The notes: a model not told the origin generated them from the letters alone. A stretch of DNA of 64,000 nucleotides from an uncultured Clostridia bacterium (GCA_934454115.1 CAKSFQ010000007.1:25529-89528); one strand, 5' to 3'. Shown: positions 55,012 to 63,693, counted from the first letter of the stretch. Numbers and translations: made by a program.

Positions 55012-56934
55012 GTGAAAAGATATCTTAAAGGAATCGGCTTTTATGTGATCCTTTTCTTTATTATAGTTATGATTTTCTGGATGACATCCATGCCGGGAAA
55101 GACTTCGAAAGAAATTTATTCTGACCTGGTGTTAAAAATCCAGCAAGAACAGGTCACTAAGCTGTCTGTCGTCGATAACATTGCCACGGCGGTGTTAAAG
55201 GATGGCAGCACCATTGATGTTGAAATACCGGGGTATAATACGCTAAAGAGTGATGTCGGCGATAAAATGCAGGAGCAGATTAACGCCGGCAGTTTAAAGG
55301 TAGACACCCCGCTTCCATACAGTCCGCCCTGGTGGCTGACGCTGCTTCCCAGTCTTGGTCTGTTGGTTATCTTTGTCGTGTTTTGGTTTATGTTTATGCA
55401 GCAAGCCGGCGGCGGCGGAAGCGGCCGCGGCGTGATGAGCTTTGGAAAGAGCAAAGCAAAAGTCAGCATGGAGGGCAAAACCAAAAAGACCTTCGAGGAC
55501 GTAGCCGGCGCTGACGAAGAAAAGGAAGAATTAGAAGAAATCGTTGACTTTTTAAAAGGTCCGGAACGGTTCCGGCAGCTGGGCGCCAGAATCCCTAAGG
55601 GCGTTCTTTTGGTCGGCCCTCCGGGAACCGGTAAAACGCTGCTTGCCAAGGCCGTTGCCGGCGAGGCCGGGGTTCCGTTTTTCTCGATTTCCGGCTCGGA
55701 CTTTGTAGAGATGTTTGTCGGTGTGGGTGCATCCCGCGTACGCGATTTGTTTGATAACGCAAAAAAGAACGCGCCGTGTATCATCTTTATTGATGAGATT
55801 GACGCTGTCGGCCGTCACAGAGGCGCCGGTCTCGGCGGCGGTCACGACGAGAGAGAGCAAACCTTAAACCAGCTTTTGGTTGAGATGGATGGTTTTGGTG
55901 CAAATGAAGGCGTCATTATTATCGCGGCAACCAACCGTCCCGACATCTTAGACCCGGCGTTGCTGCGTCCCGGACGGTTTGACCGCCAGGTCGTGGTTGA
56001 CGCACCCGACGTTAAAGGACGGGAAGCTATCTTAAAGGTACACTCCAAGGGAAAGCCGCTCGCATCCGATGTCGATTTGTCTGTATTGGCAAAAACGACC
56101 GTTGGATTTTCCGGTGCGGATCTGGAAAATTTAATGAACGAAGCGGCGCTTGCTGCAGCCAGAAAAAATCAATCCGAAATCACGATGATCGACTTAGAGG
56201 AGTCGACGATGAAGGTCGTTGCCGGCCCCGAAAAGAAATCCAGACACGTACCGGATCGCGCAAGAAGACTAACCGCCTTCCACGAAGCAGGGCATGCCGT
56301 GGTTTCCAAGATGCTGCCGACCCAGGATCGTGTGCATCAGGTTTCGATTATTCCGAGAGGCCGTGCCGGCGGTTATACACTGTCTCTGCCCCAGGAGGAC
56401 ACCTATTATAAATCCAAAACAGAGATGACGGAAGAAATCATCTCACTGCTTGGCGGACGTGTTGCAGAACAGCTGGTTTTAAAAGACATTAGCACCGGCG
56501 CATCAAACGATATTGAGCGTGCAACCAACATTGCTAAATCCATGGTCACCAAATATGGTATGAGCGAAAAGCTTGGTGCGAGAACCTTCGGCGACCAGAA
56601 CAACGAGGTATTTATCGGCCTGGATTACGGTCATACCGTGGATTACAGCCAGGATACGGCGGCAATGATTGATGCTGAGATTAAGAATATTATTGATAGC
56701 TGCTATCGCCGCTGTACCGAGATATTAACCCAGCAGATGGATAAGCTTCACAAGGTTGCCGCCCTTTTGCTGGAAAAGGAAAAAATCGAAAGCGATGAAT
56801 TTGAGGCAGTGTTTACCGCTGAAGAAACACCGAACCGGGACACGGTTGCGCCGACAGCAGAAACGGCCGAAAAACCGGAAACGCCGGAAACAGCAACCGC
56901 TGAAAAATCAGAAACAACCGAATCAAAAGAATAG
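55012..56934 (+). CDS. ftsH: ATP-dependent zinc metalloprotease FtsH
   Basis: Membrane-anchored AAA protease (640 aa) that degrades misfolded membrane and some soluble proteins. Two membrane helices (residues ~8-27 and ~103-125) enclose an outer loop. The AAA module has [27 protein letters not shown] and RPGRFDRQV. The protease site is HEAGHAV near residue 420, with the third ligand further on. The last ~45 residues are a Glu-, Thr- and Pro-rich tail unlike the core. The start is GTG 55012 with AGGAGGAG. Confidence 0.97.
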   Translation: MKRYLKGIGFYVILFFIIVMIFWMTSMPGKTSKEIYSDLVLKIQQEQVTKLSVVDNIATAVLKDGSTIDVEIPGYNTLKSDVGDKMQEQINAGSLKVDTPLPYSPPWWLTLLPSLGLLVIFVVFWFMFMQQAGGGGSGRGVMSFGKSKAKVSMEGKTKKTFEDVAGADEEKEELEEIVDFLKGPERFRQLGARIPKGVLLVGPPGTGKTLLAKAVAGEAGVPFFSISGSDFVEMFVGVGASRVRDLFDNAKKNAPCIIFIDEIDAVGRHRGAGLGGGHDEREQTLNQLLVEMDGFGANEGVIIIAATNRPDILDPALLRPGRFDRQVVVDAPDVKGREAILKVHSKGKPLASDVDLSVLAKTTVGFSGADLENLMNEAALAAARKNQSEITMIDLEESTMKVVAGPEKKSRHVPDRARRLTAFHEAGHAVVSKMLPTQDRVHQVSIIPRGRAGGYTLSLPQEDTYYKSKTEMTEEIISLLGGRVAEQLVLKDISTGASNDIERATNIAKSMVTKYGMSEKLGARTFGDQNNEVFIGLDYGHTVDYSQDTAAMIDAEIKNIIDSCYRRCTEILTQQMDKLHKVAALLLEKEKIESDEFEAVFTAEETPNRDTVAPTAETAEKPETPETATAEKSETTESKE

Positions 56935-56943
56935 ACACAGATC

Positions 56944-56972
56944 ATCCGCAGGCCTCACGTGGTTCTGCGGAT
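56944..56972 (+). terminator. Possible terminator of ftsH
   Basis: ATCCGCAG (56944-56951) pairs with CTGCGGAT (56965-56972), followed by CTTTGT. The T run is weak. Confidence 0.45.
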
Positions 56973-57006
56973 CTTTGTATCAGCAATTGATCGATAACTT
57001 AATATT

Positions 57007-57049
57007 AGTAATCCGAACTCGATTTTAAGAGGCGGATTCCCGCTTTCGG
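57007..57049 (+). repeat. Dispersed repeat copy upstream of ispE
   Basis: AGTAATCCGAACTC followed by GATTTTAAGAGGCGGATTCC and CGCTTTCG matches the reverse complement of 46309-46352 with one missing base and two substitutions over ~43 bases. It lies ~25 bases before the ispE start. Confidence 0.8.
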
Positions 57050-57072
57050 TCAGGAAAAACAGGAGGATCGGT

Positions 57073-57918
57073 ATGGAAAAATTAACATTAGAATGCAGAG
57101 CAAAAATCAATCTGGCGATTGATGTCCTCAGAAAACGCGAGGACGGCTACCACGATGTCGAAATGATCTTAAAAGAAATTGCACTGAGTGACCGCATGAC
57201 CTTAACGCTCCGCACCGACGGAAAGATTGTGATATCCTCAGATTCCGCAGCGCTTCCGCTGGGAGAAGGCAACCTTGCCTATCGGGCTGCCCGTTTGTTC
57301 TTTGAGCATTTGGGGCGAACCGAAGGGGTCGAAATCCATATTGAAAAACGAATTCCCATGGGAGCGGGTCTTGGCGGCGGCAGCGCGGACGCGGCCGGCG
57401 TACTAAAGGGGCTTAACGCCATATTTGGCAATCCGTTTGACGTTGATGCTTTGTTGCGGCTTGGCGCACGGTTGGGGAGCGATGTCCCGTTCTGCGTGCT
57501 TGGCGGCTGCGCCAAAGCGACCGGTATCGGTGACATTCTAGCACCGCTTCCGATGCCGCCGGCGCTCCACTGTGTCATCGCGAAGCCGGAACCGTTCGTT
57601 TCTACCAAGTGGGTGTACGAAAACCTGGATCTATCCAAACGCCCGGATGGGCTGAACGTCTCTGAGGTCGCCGAAGGTATCCGCCGCGGGGATCTTTCCG
57701 CCATTTGTCAAAACGCCGCAAATATCTTAGAAACCGTAACGATTCCTGCCTATCCGATTGTCGGCTGGATCAAGGAGGCATTCTTGGAATCGGGCGCTGT
57801 GCTTTCTCTGATGAGCGGCAGCGGCTCGGCCGTCTTTGGATTATTTACAACGCAGCAGAAAGCCAAAGACGGTGTGGCACAGGCAAGACAATATACCGAC
57901 ACCGTATTGATCGTATAG
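57073..57918 (+). CDS. ispE: 4-diphosphocytidyl-2-C-methyl-D-erythritol kinase
   Basis: GHMP kinase (281 aa) of the non-mevalonate isoprenoid pathway. RAKINLAIDVLRKREDGYHDVEM is the substrate site at the N-terminus. IPMGAGLGGGSADAAGVLKGLN is the ATP loop, and SLMSGSGSAVFGLF is motif 3. It shows that the host makes isoprenoids by the MEP route. AGGAGGAT precedes the ATG. Confidence 0.96.
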   Translation: MEKLTLECRAKINLAIDVLRKREDGYHDVEMILKEIALSDRMTLTLRTDGKIVISSDSAALPLGEGNLAYRAARLFFEHLGRTEGVEIHIEKRIPMGAGLGGGSADAAGVLKGLNAIFGNPFDVDALLRLGARLGSDVPFCVLGGCAKATGIGDILAPLPMPPALHCVIAKPEPFVSTKWVYENLDLSKRPDGLNVSEVAEGIRRGDLSAICQNAANILETVTIPAYPIVGWIKEAFLESGAVLSLMSGSGSAVFGLFTTQQKAKDGVAQARQYTDTVLIV

Positions 57919-58032
57919 TATCTCTACTAAGAATTCCGTTCAAAAAGACGAATTATGACACCTTTTTACGATCTGTTGCTCCATAGTATATTTTTTCCGA
58001 AACGGTTTATACTACCAACGAGGTGATAAATC

Positions 58033-58803
58033 GTGAGCGAAAACAAGAAAAAGGAAAGTGTTTTTACCAAGCGAGGTTTTTTTGTAGCCCTGGTGGTGGC
58101 GGTATCACTGATGGTGATTATGCTGGTTATGAACCTGATTATGCCCAAGGATGCCTCTAATCAGTTGGATGAAGAGGCCTGGAACAACGCGGTACAGCAG
58201 AGTACAAGCAATCGCGGGGAAGAGGTCAGAGCCGTCAGCGCCGGTGCAACACCAAAGCCGAGTCCGACCCCCGCAGCAACAAAAGATGTCAACGCCGCAG
58301 CAGATACGGCCGCAGCAGCTGCCGTACAAGAAGAAAATGCACAGCAGGACAGTACGGAAAGCGCCGCCCTGTTATTACAGGCGCCGGTCAAGGGAAACAT
58401 CTTAAAAGATTATTCCGGCGATGAACTGGTCTATTTTCCAACCATGCAGGATTGGCGTGTGCATGAAGGCATCGATTATGAGGTGAACCTCGGCGCTGAG
58501 GTTCACGCCGCAGCAGACGGCACAGTGGAAAGCGTGACAGAAGATAGTATGCTCGGCGCCGGCGTTGTTCTCCGCCATGCAGACGGCACGCAAACCATGT
58601 ACGCAAACCTGGAGGAGGGATCCGCGCCTGAGGTAGGGAAAACCGTCAGGGCAGGCGAAACCATCGGCAAGGTAGGACAAACAGCAGCCTTAGAAATCAA
58701 CGACGGCACCCATCTGCACTTTGCCGTCATAAAGAATGATAAAATGATAAATCCGCACACCTATTTAGAGGATTTGCCGGGCAGCGGCGGTGAAGAAGAC
58801 TAG
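58033..58803 (+). CDS. spoIIQ: SpoIIQ-like M23 (LytM) peptidase
   Basis: Protein of 256 aa with a short cytoplasmic start, one membrane helix (GFFVALVVAVSLMVIMLVMN), an alanine-rich linker (residues ~65-112) and a LytM/M23 domain. The zinc motifs H-x3-D (VHEGIDYEV) and HLHFAV are both present, so it may be an active endopeptidase, as in Clostridium SpoIIQ and unlike the inactive Bacillus version. SpoIIQ spans the forespore membrane and binds SpoIIIAH during engulfment. Start GTG 58033 with GAGGTGA. A general M23 wall peptidase is the alternative. Confidence 0.75.
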   Translation: MSENKKKESVFTKRGFFVALVVAVSLMVIMLVMNLIMPKDASNQLDEEAWNNAVQQSTSNRGEEVRAVSAGATPKPSPTPAATKDVNAAADTAAAAAVQEENAQQDSTESAALLLQAPVKGNILKDYSGDELVYFPTMQDWRVHEGIDYEVNLGAEVHAAADGTVESVTEDSMLGAGVVLRHADGTQTMYANLEEGSAPEVGKTVRAGETIGKVGQTAALEINDGTHLHFAVIKNDKMINPHTYLEDLPGSGGEED

Positions 58804-58878
58804 GCGCCAAACGTGTAAAAAAGCTAAAACAGCAAAAGACAACCTTGATTTTTCATGCCTCGCAGTAAAATCATGGGG

Positions 58879-58921
58879 TTCTTGTGCGGCGATATAATTT
58901 TTTTACACTGCCGCACAAGAA
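58879..58921. repeat. Inverted repeat before trmO
   Basis: TTCTTGTGCGGC (58879-58890) and GCCGCACAAGAA (58910-58921) are perfect 12-base arms with 19 bases between, ending at the trmO Shine-Dalgarno sequence. Confidence 0.75.
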
Positions 58922-58932
58922 AGGATTTTATG

Positions 58933-59610
58933 ATGGAAATCGAACCGATTGCATACATTCACACCGATTTTAAAGAAAAGTTTGGGATTCCCCGCCAGAG
59001 CGGCCGTGTTGCATCTCTCATCGGCAAGGTTGTTTTTTTACCAAAATACAGCCGCGAGGATGCTTTCCGGGCGCTGGACGGGTTTTCTCATCTCTGGCTG
59101 ATTTTTGACTTTTCCAAGGCACATTGCAAGAATTGGTCTCCGACTGTGCGGCCGCCGCGCCTGGGCGGAAATCAAAGGGTTGGCGTATTTGCCAGCCGCT
59201 CCCCGTTCCGCCCCAACCCTTTGGGCCTGTCCTCCGTTCGTCTTTTGGGGATTGAACGCTCCGCACAGCACGAAATGGTGTTGTCGGTCGGCGGCGCAGA
59301 CCTCTTGGACGGAACACCGATTTTTGATGTAAAGCCGTATCTGCCGTCCGCAGACTGTCGTCCGGATGCCATCGGCGGTTATGCGGACGCCCAAAACGGC
59401 TACCGTTTGTCCGTTGATTTCCCCAAGCACCTGCTTGGCCTCATCGCGAAAGACAAACAGTGCACCGTTATTGATTGCCTCGCGGAGGATCCGAGACCAT
59501 CCTACCATTATGACAAAAACAGGGTCTATCACATGCTTTTTGATTGCTATGAAATTACCTTTTTGGTGGAAAATTTATCTTTAAAGGTGCTTTCCGTACA
59601 TATGATTTAA
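58933..59610 (+). CDS. trmO: tRNA (t6A37-N6)-methyltransferase TrmO
   Basis: SAM-dependent methyltransferase (225 aa) that N6-methylates threonylcarbamoyladenosine 37 of tRNA-Thr. The single-beta-barrel TsaA domain shows IAYIHTDFKEKFGIPRQSG, the segment PPRLGGNQRVGVFASRSPFR and NPLGLSSVRLLG. A C-terminal ~80-residue part is typical of TrmO. ATG 58933 is chosen over 58930 because of better spacing to AAGGA. A perfect inverted repeat lies just upstream. Confidence 0.93.
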   Translation: MEIEPIAYIHTDFKEKFGIPRQSGRVASLIGKVVFLPKYSREDAFRALDGFSHLWLIFDFSKAHCKNWSPTVRPPRLGGNQRVGVFASRSPFRPNPLGLSSVRLLGIERSAQHEMVLSVGGADLLDGTPIFDVKPYLPSADCRPDAIGGYADAQNGYRLSVDFPKHLLGLIAKDKQCTVIDCLAEDPRPSYHYDKNRVYHMLFDCYEITFLVENLSLKVLSVHMI

Positions 59611-59640
59611 AGTTGACACGAACCAATGACCGGGGATATT

Positions 59641-59778
59641 ATGCTATTTAGGTACAACGATGCGTTTGTCCACACCGGGACGGCTGCCGGCCTTTTAAAA
59701 GAGGATGACGATGAACTTAGCCTGGATGGCAAGGATCTCAAACCCATTACAATGATGTGGAGACTGCGGGGGGAGTAA
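59641..59778 (+). CDS. Small hypothetical protein, 45 aa
   Basis: Short ORF starting MLFRYNDAFVHTGTAAGLLK, followed by an acidic stretch with EDDDELSLDG and a basic end. GGGGATATT stands before the ATG, a weak ribosome binding site. It begins 30 bases after trmO. I do not recognise it. It could be a real small protein or the remainder of an older gene. Confidence 0.35.
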   Translation: MLFRYNDAFVHTGTAAGLLKEDDDELSLDGKDLKPITMMWRLRGE

Positions 59779-59822
59779 AAAGAAAAAATATAAAAATTCG
59801 GGGATTTTCAGGGATAAAATAA

Positions 59823-59848
59823 AAAAACCGCCGTTTTTGCGGCGGTTT
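59823..59848. terminator. Terminator downstream of tRNA-Pro
   Basis: AAAACCGCCG and CGGCGGTTTT form a 10-bp stem with loop TTTTTG. A and T flanks allow use from both directions. Confidence 0.85.
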
Positions 59849-59856
59849 TAGCTGCT

Positions 59857-59934
59857 TTGGTCGGGGCGACAGGATTCGAACCTGCGGCCCCTTGGTCCCA
59901 AACCAAGTGCGCTACCAAACTGCGCCACGCCCCG
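59857..59934 (-). tRNA. tRNA-Pro (anticodon UGG)
   Basis: On the minus strand the sequence begins CGGGGCGTGGCGCAG and ends GCCCCGACCA, with an encoded CCA. The acceptor stem is CGGGGCG/CGCCCCG. The anticodon arm is CTTGG-TTTGGGA-CCAAG, giving UGG, which reads CCA and by wobble other proline codons. The T arm contains GGTTCGAATCC. Confidence 0.97.
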
Positions 59935-60087
59935 ACAACCCCCTCATTATACCTGATTCCTGTCTATTTGTCAAGGTTAAATTCCAATCAACGCCGTTAT
60001 TTCCTGCGCCTGAGTGCATCACAAATGATAAGCCGCAAGGGCTGCCGTAGATCCGCCTTTTCCATCAAAGCCCCGATTTCTTTTCGT

Positions 60088-60744
60088 CTATACCTCGTCC
60101 AATGCTGCGGCAGCGCGCACTTTGCTCTGCCAGCAGAGCGCGCCCTCTTCGATTTGAATCTGCGCGTTGGTAAGATCAATCATTTTTTTGCAAAAGTTTT
60201 CAGCCTCGCGTAGCGGAATATAAACCGGCAGAGATACCGTGTCTGTGTAAACCGGCTCAGTGCAGATTAGAGTCTCCCACCTTGCAAGCAGATTTTGCAG
60301 CTTGCCGAGGAGGGGATAGGCACAATGTAACGTCAAGGTACGGCAAAGAATTTGGTCTGCGATGCCGGCTTTTTCGATGCCCAGCTTGGCCGCCTTGGAA
60401 TAGGCATGCACCAGTCCTCCTGTGCCGAGTAAAATACCGCCAAAGTACCGCGTCACCACGACAATCAGGTTGCTCAGCCCCTCTCGTTTTAGAATATCTA
60501 AAACGGGCAATCCGGCAGTGCCGCCGGGTTCACCGTCATCGCTGTATCGCATCAGCTGGTTTTCTTCCAGGCAGTAGGCGTAAACATTGTGGGTTGCATC
60601 CCAGTACTCCTGTTTGCATTGGTTCAAAAACGCCAATGCGTCATTCTCATGTTCTACCGGGCGCACATGCGCAATAAACCGGGATCGTCTCTCCACAAAT
60701 TCTGCATCTGCCGCGCCGGCAACAGTGGTATAAAATTCTTTCAT
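60088..60744 (-). CDS. YigZ/IMPACT family protein
   Basis: Protein of 218 aa, the normal YigZ length. The N-terminal IMPACT/UPF0029 domain has SRFIAHV, THNVYAYCLEENQLMRYSDDGEP and the signature VVVTRYFGGILLGTGGLVHAYSKA. A C-terminal DUF1949 domain follows. It is related to eukaryotic IMPACT, a regulator of Gcn2; in bacteria the function is unproven, perhaps linked to ribosomes. ATG 60744 follows AAAGGGGA. It lies next to tRNA-Pro on the same strand. Confidence 0.92.
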   Translation of the reverse strand: MKEFYTTVAGAADAEFVERRSRFIAHVRPVEHENDALAFLNQCKQEYWDATHNVYAYCLEENQLMRYSDDGEPGGTAGLPVLDILKREGLSNLIVVVTRYFGGILLGTGGLVHAYSKAAKLGIEKAGIADQILCRTLTLHCAYPLLGKLQNLLARWETLICTEPVYTDTVSLPVYIPLREAENFCKKMIDLTNAQIQIEEGALCWQSKVRAAAALDEV

Positions 60745-61273
60745 TCGTATCATTCCCCTTTGCTGCTTGCCATCCATGTCTTATTATATACGGATTTTAC
60801 CAATAACGCAAGTTTGTTTTTGGCACAATATGGGTTAATTCGGTATCCTGTAGCTGTAACATAGGATGGATTATCGGATCAATTGTTTTACTGCAAATAA
60901 AGGTTGGAAAAAGACTAACAATAAAGAACGCAGCCAGAAATATTATCCGCAAAAGAATGTGTGCCTCAAGAACATCCACTGAGAAACAGATGCGGCGATA
61001 AATTTTCGTAAAACATATCGTCTTTTAGAGGAAGGTCAGCCATGCGATATACTCCTATTTACGCTGCACTGATCGTGTTGATAACCCCATTTTGATCTAA
61101 CCGCCGTCCCCGGCTTAGCCATGCCTTCCCGGCTCTCGCCTCAGTCCGCGATGGACGCCTATTTCGACAATCTAAGGGCAGCGTAAATAATTTTACGCTG
61201 CCCCATTATGGAAAATACAACAAGACTCCGGGAATCCGGGCGCAATCTTTCATTGCGTCATAGACTCGGTTTT
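60745..61273. other. Intergenic stretch without clear gene, with inverted repeats
   Basis: No convincing coding region. A 60-codon frame at 60797-60979 (minus) has no ribosome binding site. TATTTACGCTGC at 61056-61067 is repeated inverted at 61179-61190. GGGCAGCGTAAA (61176-61187) and TTTACGCTGCCC (61192-61203) form a perfect 12-bp hairpin. As the recombinase module begins just after, this stretch may contain the junction of a mobile element. Confidence 0.6.
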
Positions 61274-61414
61274 TTAGCCTGCCTCACGCTGATGCCGATA
61301 TTTTTCGCGCGTCGCATAGCCGCCGCGAATGTGCCGCTCCTGCTTGTTTTCCAAAAGAATTGCACGCACCTCCTTGGCGAGCATTCGATTGATTTTTATC
61401 AGTCGTTCGGTCAT
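61274..61414 (-). CDS. Small protein downstream of the recombinase
   Basis: Short basic helical protein (46 aa from ATG 61414), with TERLIKINRMLAKEVRAILL and a RGGYATREKY-like end. The frame is open to a TTG at 61456, which would overlap the recombinase end by 38 bases. It follows the recombinase on the same strand and probably belongs to the mobile element, perhaps as a helper of excision or DNA binding; this is inference. The start is uncertain, because AAAGAT is only a weak ribosome binding site. Confidence 0.55.
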   Translation of the reverse strand: MTERLIKINRMLAKEVRAILLENKQERHIRGGYATREKYRHQREAG

Positions 61415-61418
61415 ATCT

Positions 61419-62954
61419 TTATGTACGGTCGTCGTTAAAATGATACTTTTTGTCAAGCCCTATGTCGGTCAGTAGTTTTAGGTATATGTCAACCTGTCCG
61501 GCGGGCGATACTTCAATTCGGTCGATAACCTGTTTTAACATCTCGTTTGTAATCTCGGCGGAGTTTAATATGTCGCCGATGGTTTTGAAGGTATCTACAA
61601 GACCGATTTGCAGCTTGTCGCCCTGTGTGATCCCGTACCGCGCCATTTTCAACTTTTCTTCAAGGTGTTTTATTTCGGCATTTATCGAAGCCGTTTTTTC
61701 TTTTAAATCGTCCATTGATATAACTTCGCCCACGTACATATCAATGTATTTCTGACGGCTCTTTTTGAGCTTTTCTATTTCTTTTTCAAGCTCTTTTTCA
61801 GTTTTTCGGTTCTTGTTCATCGGCTCATAACTTTTGTTGAAGTCGGACACGATTTTTTTGATAACCCTTTGCTTGTCCGAGATAAGCCCCGAGAGATATT
61901 CTTTGATAGAGGTTAAAAGCTCGCCCTCGTCAATAACGATTTTGTTATTGCACGTATTCTTGCCCTGTGAGTTTCGTCCGCAGCACACCCAGTTGATTTT
62001 TTCGCCGCTTTTAACCTCGCGCTTTGTACGGCGGAAGAAATGCCCGCAGTCGGCGCATTTAATCAGGGTGCTGAATATGTTCTTGCAGCTTTTTCTCGTG
62101 CCGTCCGCTTTGAATTTCGTTGCATTTTCCGCCATAATGCGCTGCGCCTTTTCATAGGTTTCACGGTCTATGATTGCAAGGTTTCGCCGCTCAAATATTT
62201 TCCATTCTTCTTCGGGTTTGTTAATCCTCTCATTTGTCAGAAAATCGCCGATTTCCTGTTTCCCGTTTACAATTAACCCGGTGTAAATTTCATTTGCTAT
62301 CAGTCTGCAAATTGCGTTTTGTGACCATTTATATCCCCGTTTGGTTTTTATGTTCCTTTCGTTCAGTGTTTTTGCGATTTTGCTTGCACCCAGATTGTCG
62401 GTGATATACATTTTATAAATCTGCCGGACGATGTCCGCCTCAAATTCGTTGATGTTAAGATTAAAATAGTCGCCGATAATTTTATCATAGCCGTAGACAA
62501 GGTTCGGGACTCGCCCTTTTTCGGCATTCAGACGCTTGCTGAATTTTATTCTTGACGAGGTATTTCGGCTCTCCTCCTGTGCAACGGTCGCAAGCATCGT
62601 CAGCATCATTTCGCCGTCCTGTGTGGACAGGTTCGTGTTGACGAACAGAACCGGTATCCCCATTGATTTGAGTTTTCTGATAGATTGCAGAAAATCCAGC
62701 ACATTTCTTGCCATTCGTGACACGTCTTTTGTCACGACCATATCGAATTTCCCCAGCTCCGCATCGTGCATCATTTCCAGAAATTCCGTCCGCTTTTTAA
62801 GCTGTGTTCCCGAAATTCCCTCGTCGGCGTATATTTTCACAAGCGTGTGATTGTTTTTTTCGGCAAATTCCTCAAAGAACATTTTTTGAGTTTCCAAACT
62901 GTTTAGCTGGTCTAATTTGTCGGTTGATACTCTGCAATACACGCCAAGTCTCAT
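61419..62954 (-). CDS. Large serine recombinase (recombinase family protein)
   Basis: Site-specific recombinase of 511 aa that inserts or excises a mobile element. The N-terminal resolvase domain (residues 1-150) begins RLGVYCRVSTDK with the catalytic serine at ~10 and has conserved arginines near TKDVSRMARN. The recombinase domain (~165-265, GYKWSQNAICRLIANEIYTG) binds DNA. The zinc ribbon has CADC and WVCCGRN, and a long coiled coil (residues ~375-450) follows. This is the architecture of TnpX, phage and ICE integrases. The coding style differs from the core genes around it. Confidence 0.95.
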   Translation of the reverse strand: MRLGVYCRVSTDKLDQLNSLETQKMFFEEFAEKNNHTLVKIYADEGISGTQLKKRTEFLEMMHDAELGKFDMVVTKDVSRMARNVLDFLQSIRKLKSMGIPVLFVNTNLSTQDGEMMLTMLATVAQEESRNTSSRIKFSKRLNAEKGRVPNLVYGYDKIIGDYFNLNINEFEADIVRQIYKMYITDNLGASKIAKTLNERNIKTKRGYKWSQNAICRLIANEIYTGLIVNGKQEIGDFLTNERINKPEEEWKIFERRNLAIIDRETYEKAQRIMAENATKFKADGTRKSCKNIFSTLIKCADCGHFFRRTKREVKSGEKINWVCCGRNSQGKNTCNNKIVIDEGELLTSIKEYLSGLISDKQRVIKKIVSDFNKSYEPMNKNRKTEKELEKEIEKLKKSRQKYIDMYVGEVISMDDLKEKTASINAEIKHLEEKLKMARYGITQGDKLQIGLVDTFKTIGDILNSAEITNEMLKQVIDRIEVSPAGQVDIYLKLLTDIGLDKKYHFNDDRT

Positions 62955-63021
62955 AAAATCTCACTTCCTTTCGTTTTTTCAAACACAACATACCACATAG
63001 TGGTCTGTAAGTCCAGATATA

Positions 63022-63165
63022 ATTTCAAAAATGCTCCGCGTCGTCAGAGCAAACTTCATTCCGTTCGCTTTGGCTTGAAAAACCAAAGCTCCAATATTCC
63101 GTTGCTCTTCCTCTTTCCCAAAAAGCTGCCGCTTTTCGGGAGCCCTGATTTCAAAAATGCTCCGC
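63022..63165. repeat. Intergenic repeat with 18-base direct ends
   Basis: ATTTCAAAAATGCTCCGC occurs at 63022-63039 and 63148-63165. Between them is a 108-base block that reads as an open but improbable frame on the minus strand. It lies between the recombinase gene and the small gene upstream of it. Confidence 0.6.
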
Positions 63166-63185
63166 ATTTTTGGATGCGGAGCATT
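63156..63185 (-). terminator. Terminator of the 59-aa gene
   Basis: AATGCTCCGCAT and ATGCGGAGCATT form a 12-bp stem. TTTTTG follows in the minus direction, just after the stop at 63197. Confidence 0.8.
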
Positions 63186-63196
63186 CTATTTATTTC

Positions 63197-63376
63197 CTAA
63201 TCCAAATCACTTTCTGATTCAGAGCTATTTTTTAAGGTACGTTTTTCTTGATTATCTAAAATCATCTTGGTCAATACTCCCGTTGCCGCCCGTGAAATAA
63301 ATTCACCGGCTATTTTTTCGGAGTCCGACCTTGTATTTGGATTATGGAAGGTTATATGTAAAACTTGTCCTTTCAT
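63197..63376 (-). CDS. Small conserved-looking protein of the mobile element, 59 aa
   Basis: Starts MKGQVLHITFHNPNTRSDSE, then a helix (KIAGEFISRAATGVLTKMIL) and an acidic, serine-rich tail. GGAGGACTTTAT stands before the ATG at ideal spacing, and a terminator follows the stop. Both make it a true gene, though short. The VLHITFHNPNT start resembles small proteins I associate with clostridial conjugative or mobilisable elements; no function is known. Confidence 0.7.
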   Translation of the reverse strand: MKGQVLHITFHNPNTRSDSEKIAGEFISRAATGVLTKMILDNQEKRTLKNSSESESDLD

Positions 63377-63459
63377 ATAAAGTCCTCCATTTCCAAATCA
63401 GATTTATATTACATACTATGTCTGTCAAAATCCAAATATTCAATTTTTATTATTTAATT

Positions 63460-63693
63460 TTACTGCATATTCATACCGCCGAGTTCGTTTCCTTCATTTC
63501 CGCCGAGTTTTTCAACCATCTCCTCTATGTAGCCTTCCGTCAAATCTTTATTACATGTGTTTTTAATCAGCTCAATCAATATGCAAACCGATGCGGCGGA
63601 CAGACCTGTTATAAGAGACAGCGCCGCCGTGTCGTCCTCGTCATATCCTTTCTTTTTGCTTATCCCCGAAACAGATTTAACAAGGCTAAACAC
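63460..63693 (-). CDS. Hypothetical small membrane-associated protein, uncertain start
   Basis: The clear part reads KKKGYDEDDTAALSLITGLS, then a hydrophobic helix (SAASVCILIELI) and an acidic end (YIEEMVEKLGGNEGNE). The upstream portion of the frame overlaps the preceding gene in another frame and looks like a shadow. No good start is seen; GTG 63693 is the first candidate inside the overlap. An alternative is a frameshift extension of the preceding protein. It lies in the mobile element. Confidence 0.45.
   Translation of the reverse strand: MFSLVKSVSGISKKKGYDEDDTAALSLITGLSAASVCILIELIKNTCNKDLTEGYIEEMVEKLGGNEGNELGGMNMQ

Noticed and set aside
57990-58033. Possible forespore sigma-F promoter before the spoIIQ-like gene (GTATA ... 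GG...TATACT)
   Set aside because: The spacer is about 13 bases instead of the ~15 usual for sigma-F, and the -10 match is poor. I could not support it.
60797-60979. 60-codon minus-strand frame with a hydrophobic start
   Set aside because: It has no ribosome binding site and no recognisable similarity. It lies in a repeat-containing gap and could be a chance frame.
62979-63167. 62-codon minus-strand frame with two RSIFEI segments
   Set aside because: The ends are the two copies of an 18-base direct repeat, there is no Shine-Dalgarno sequence, and it overlaps a terminator hairpin. It is best read as a non-coding repeat.
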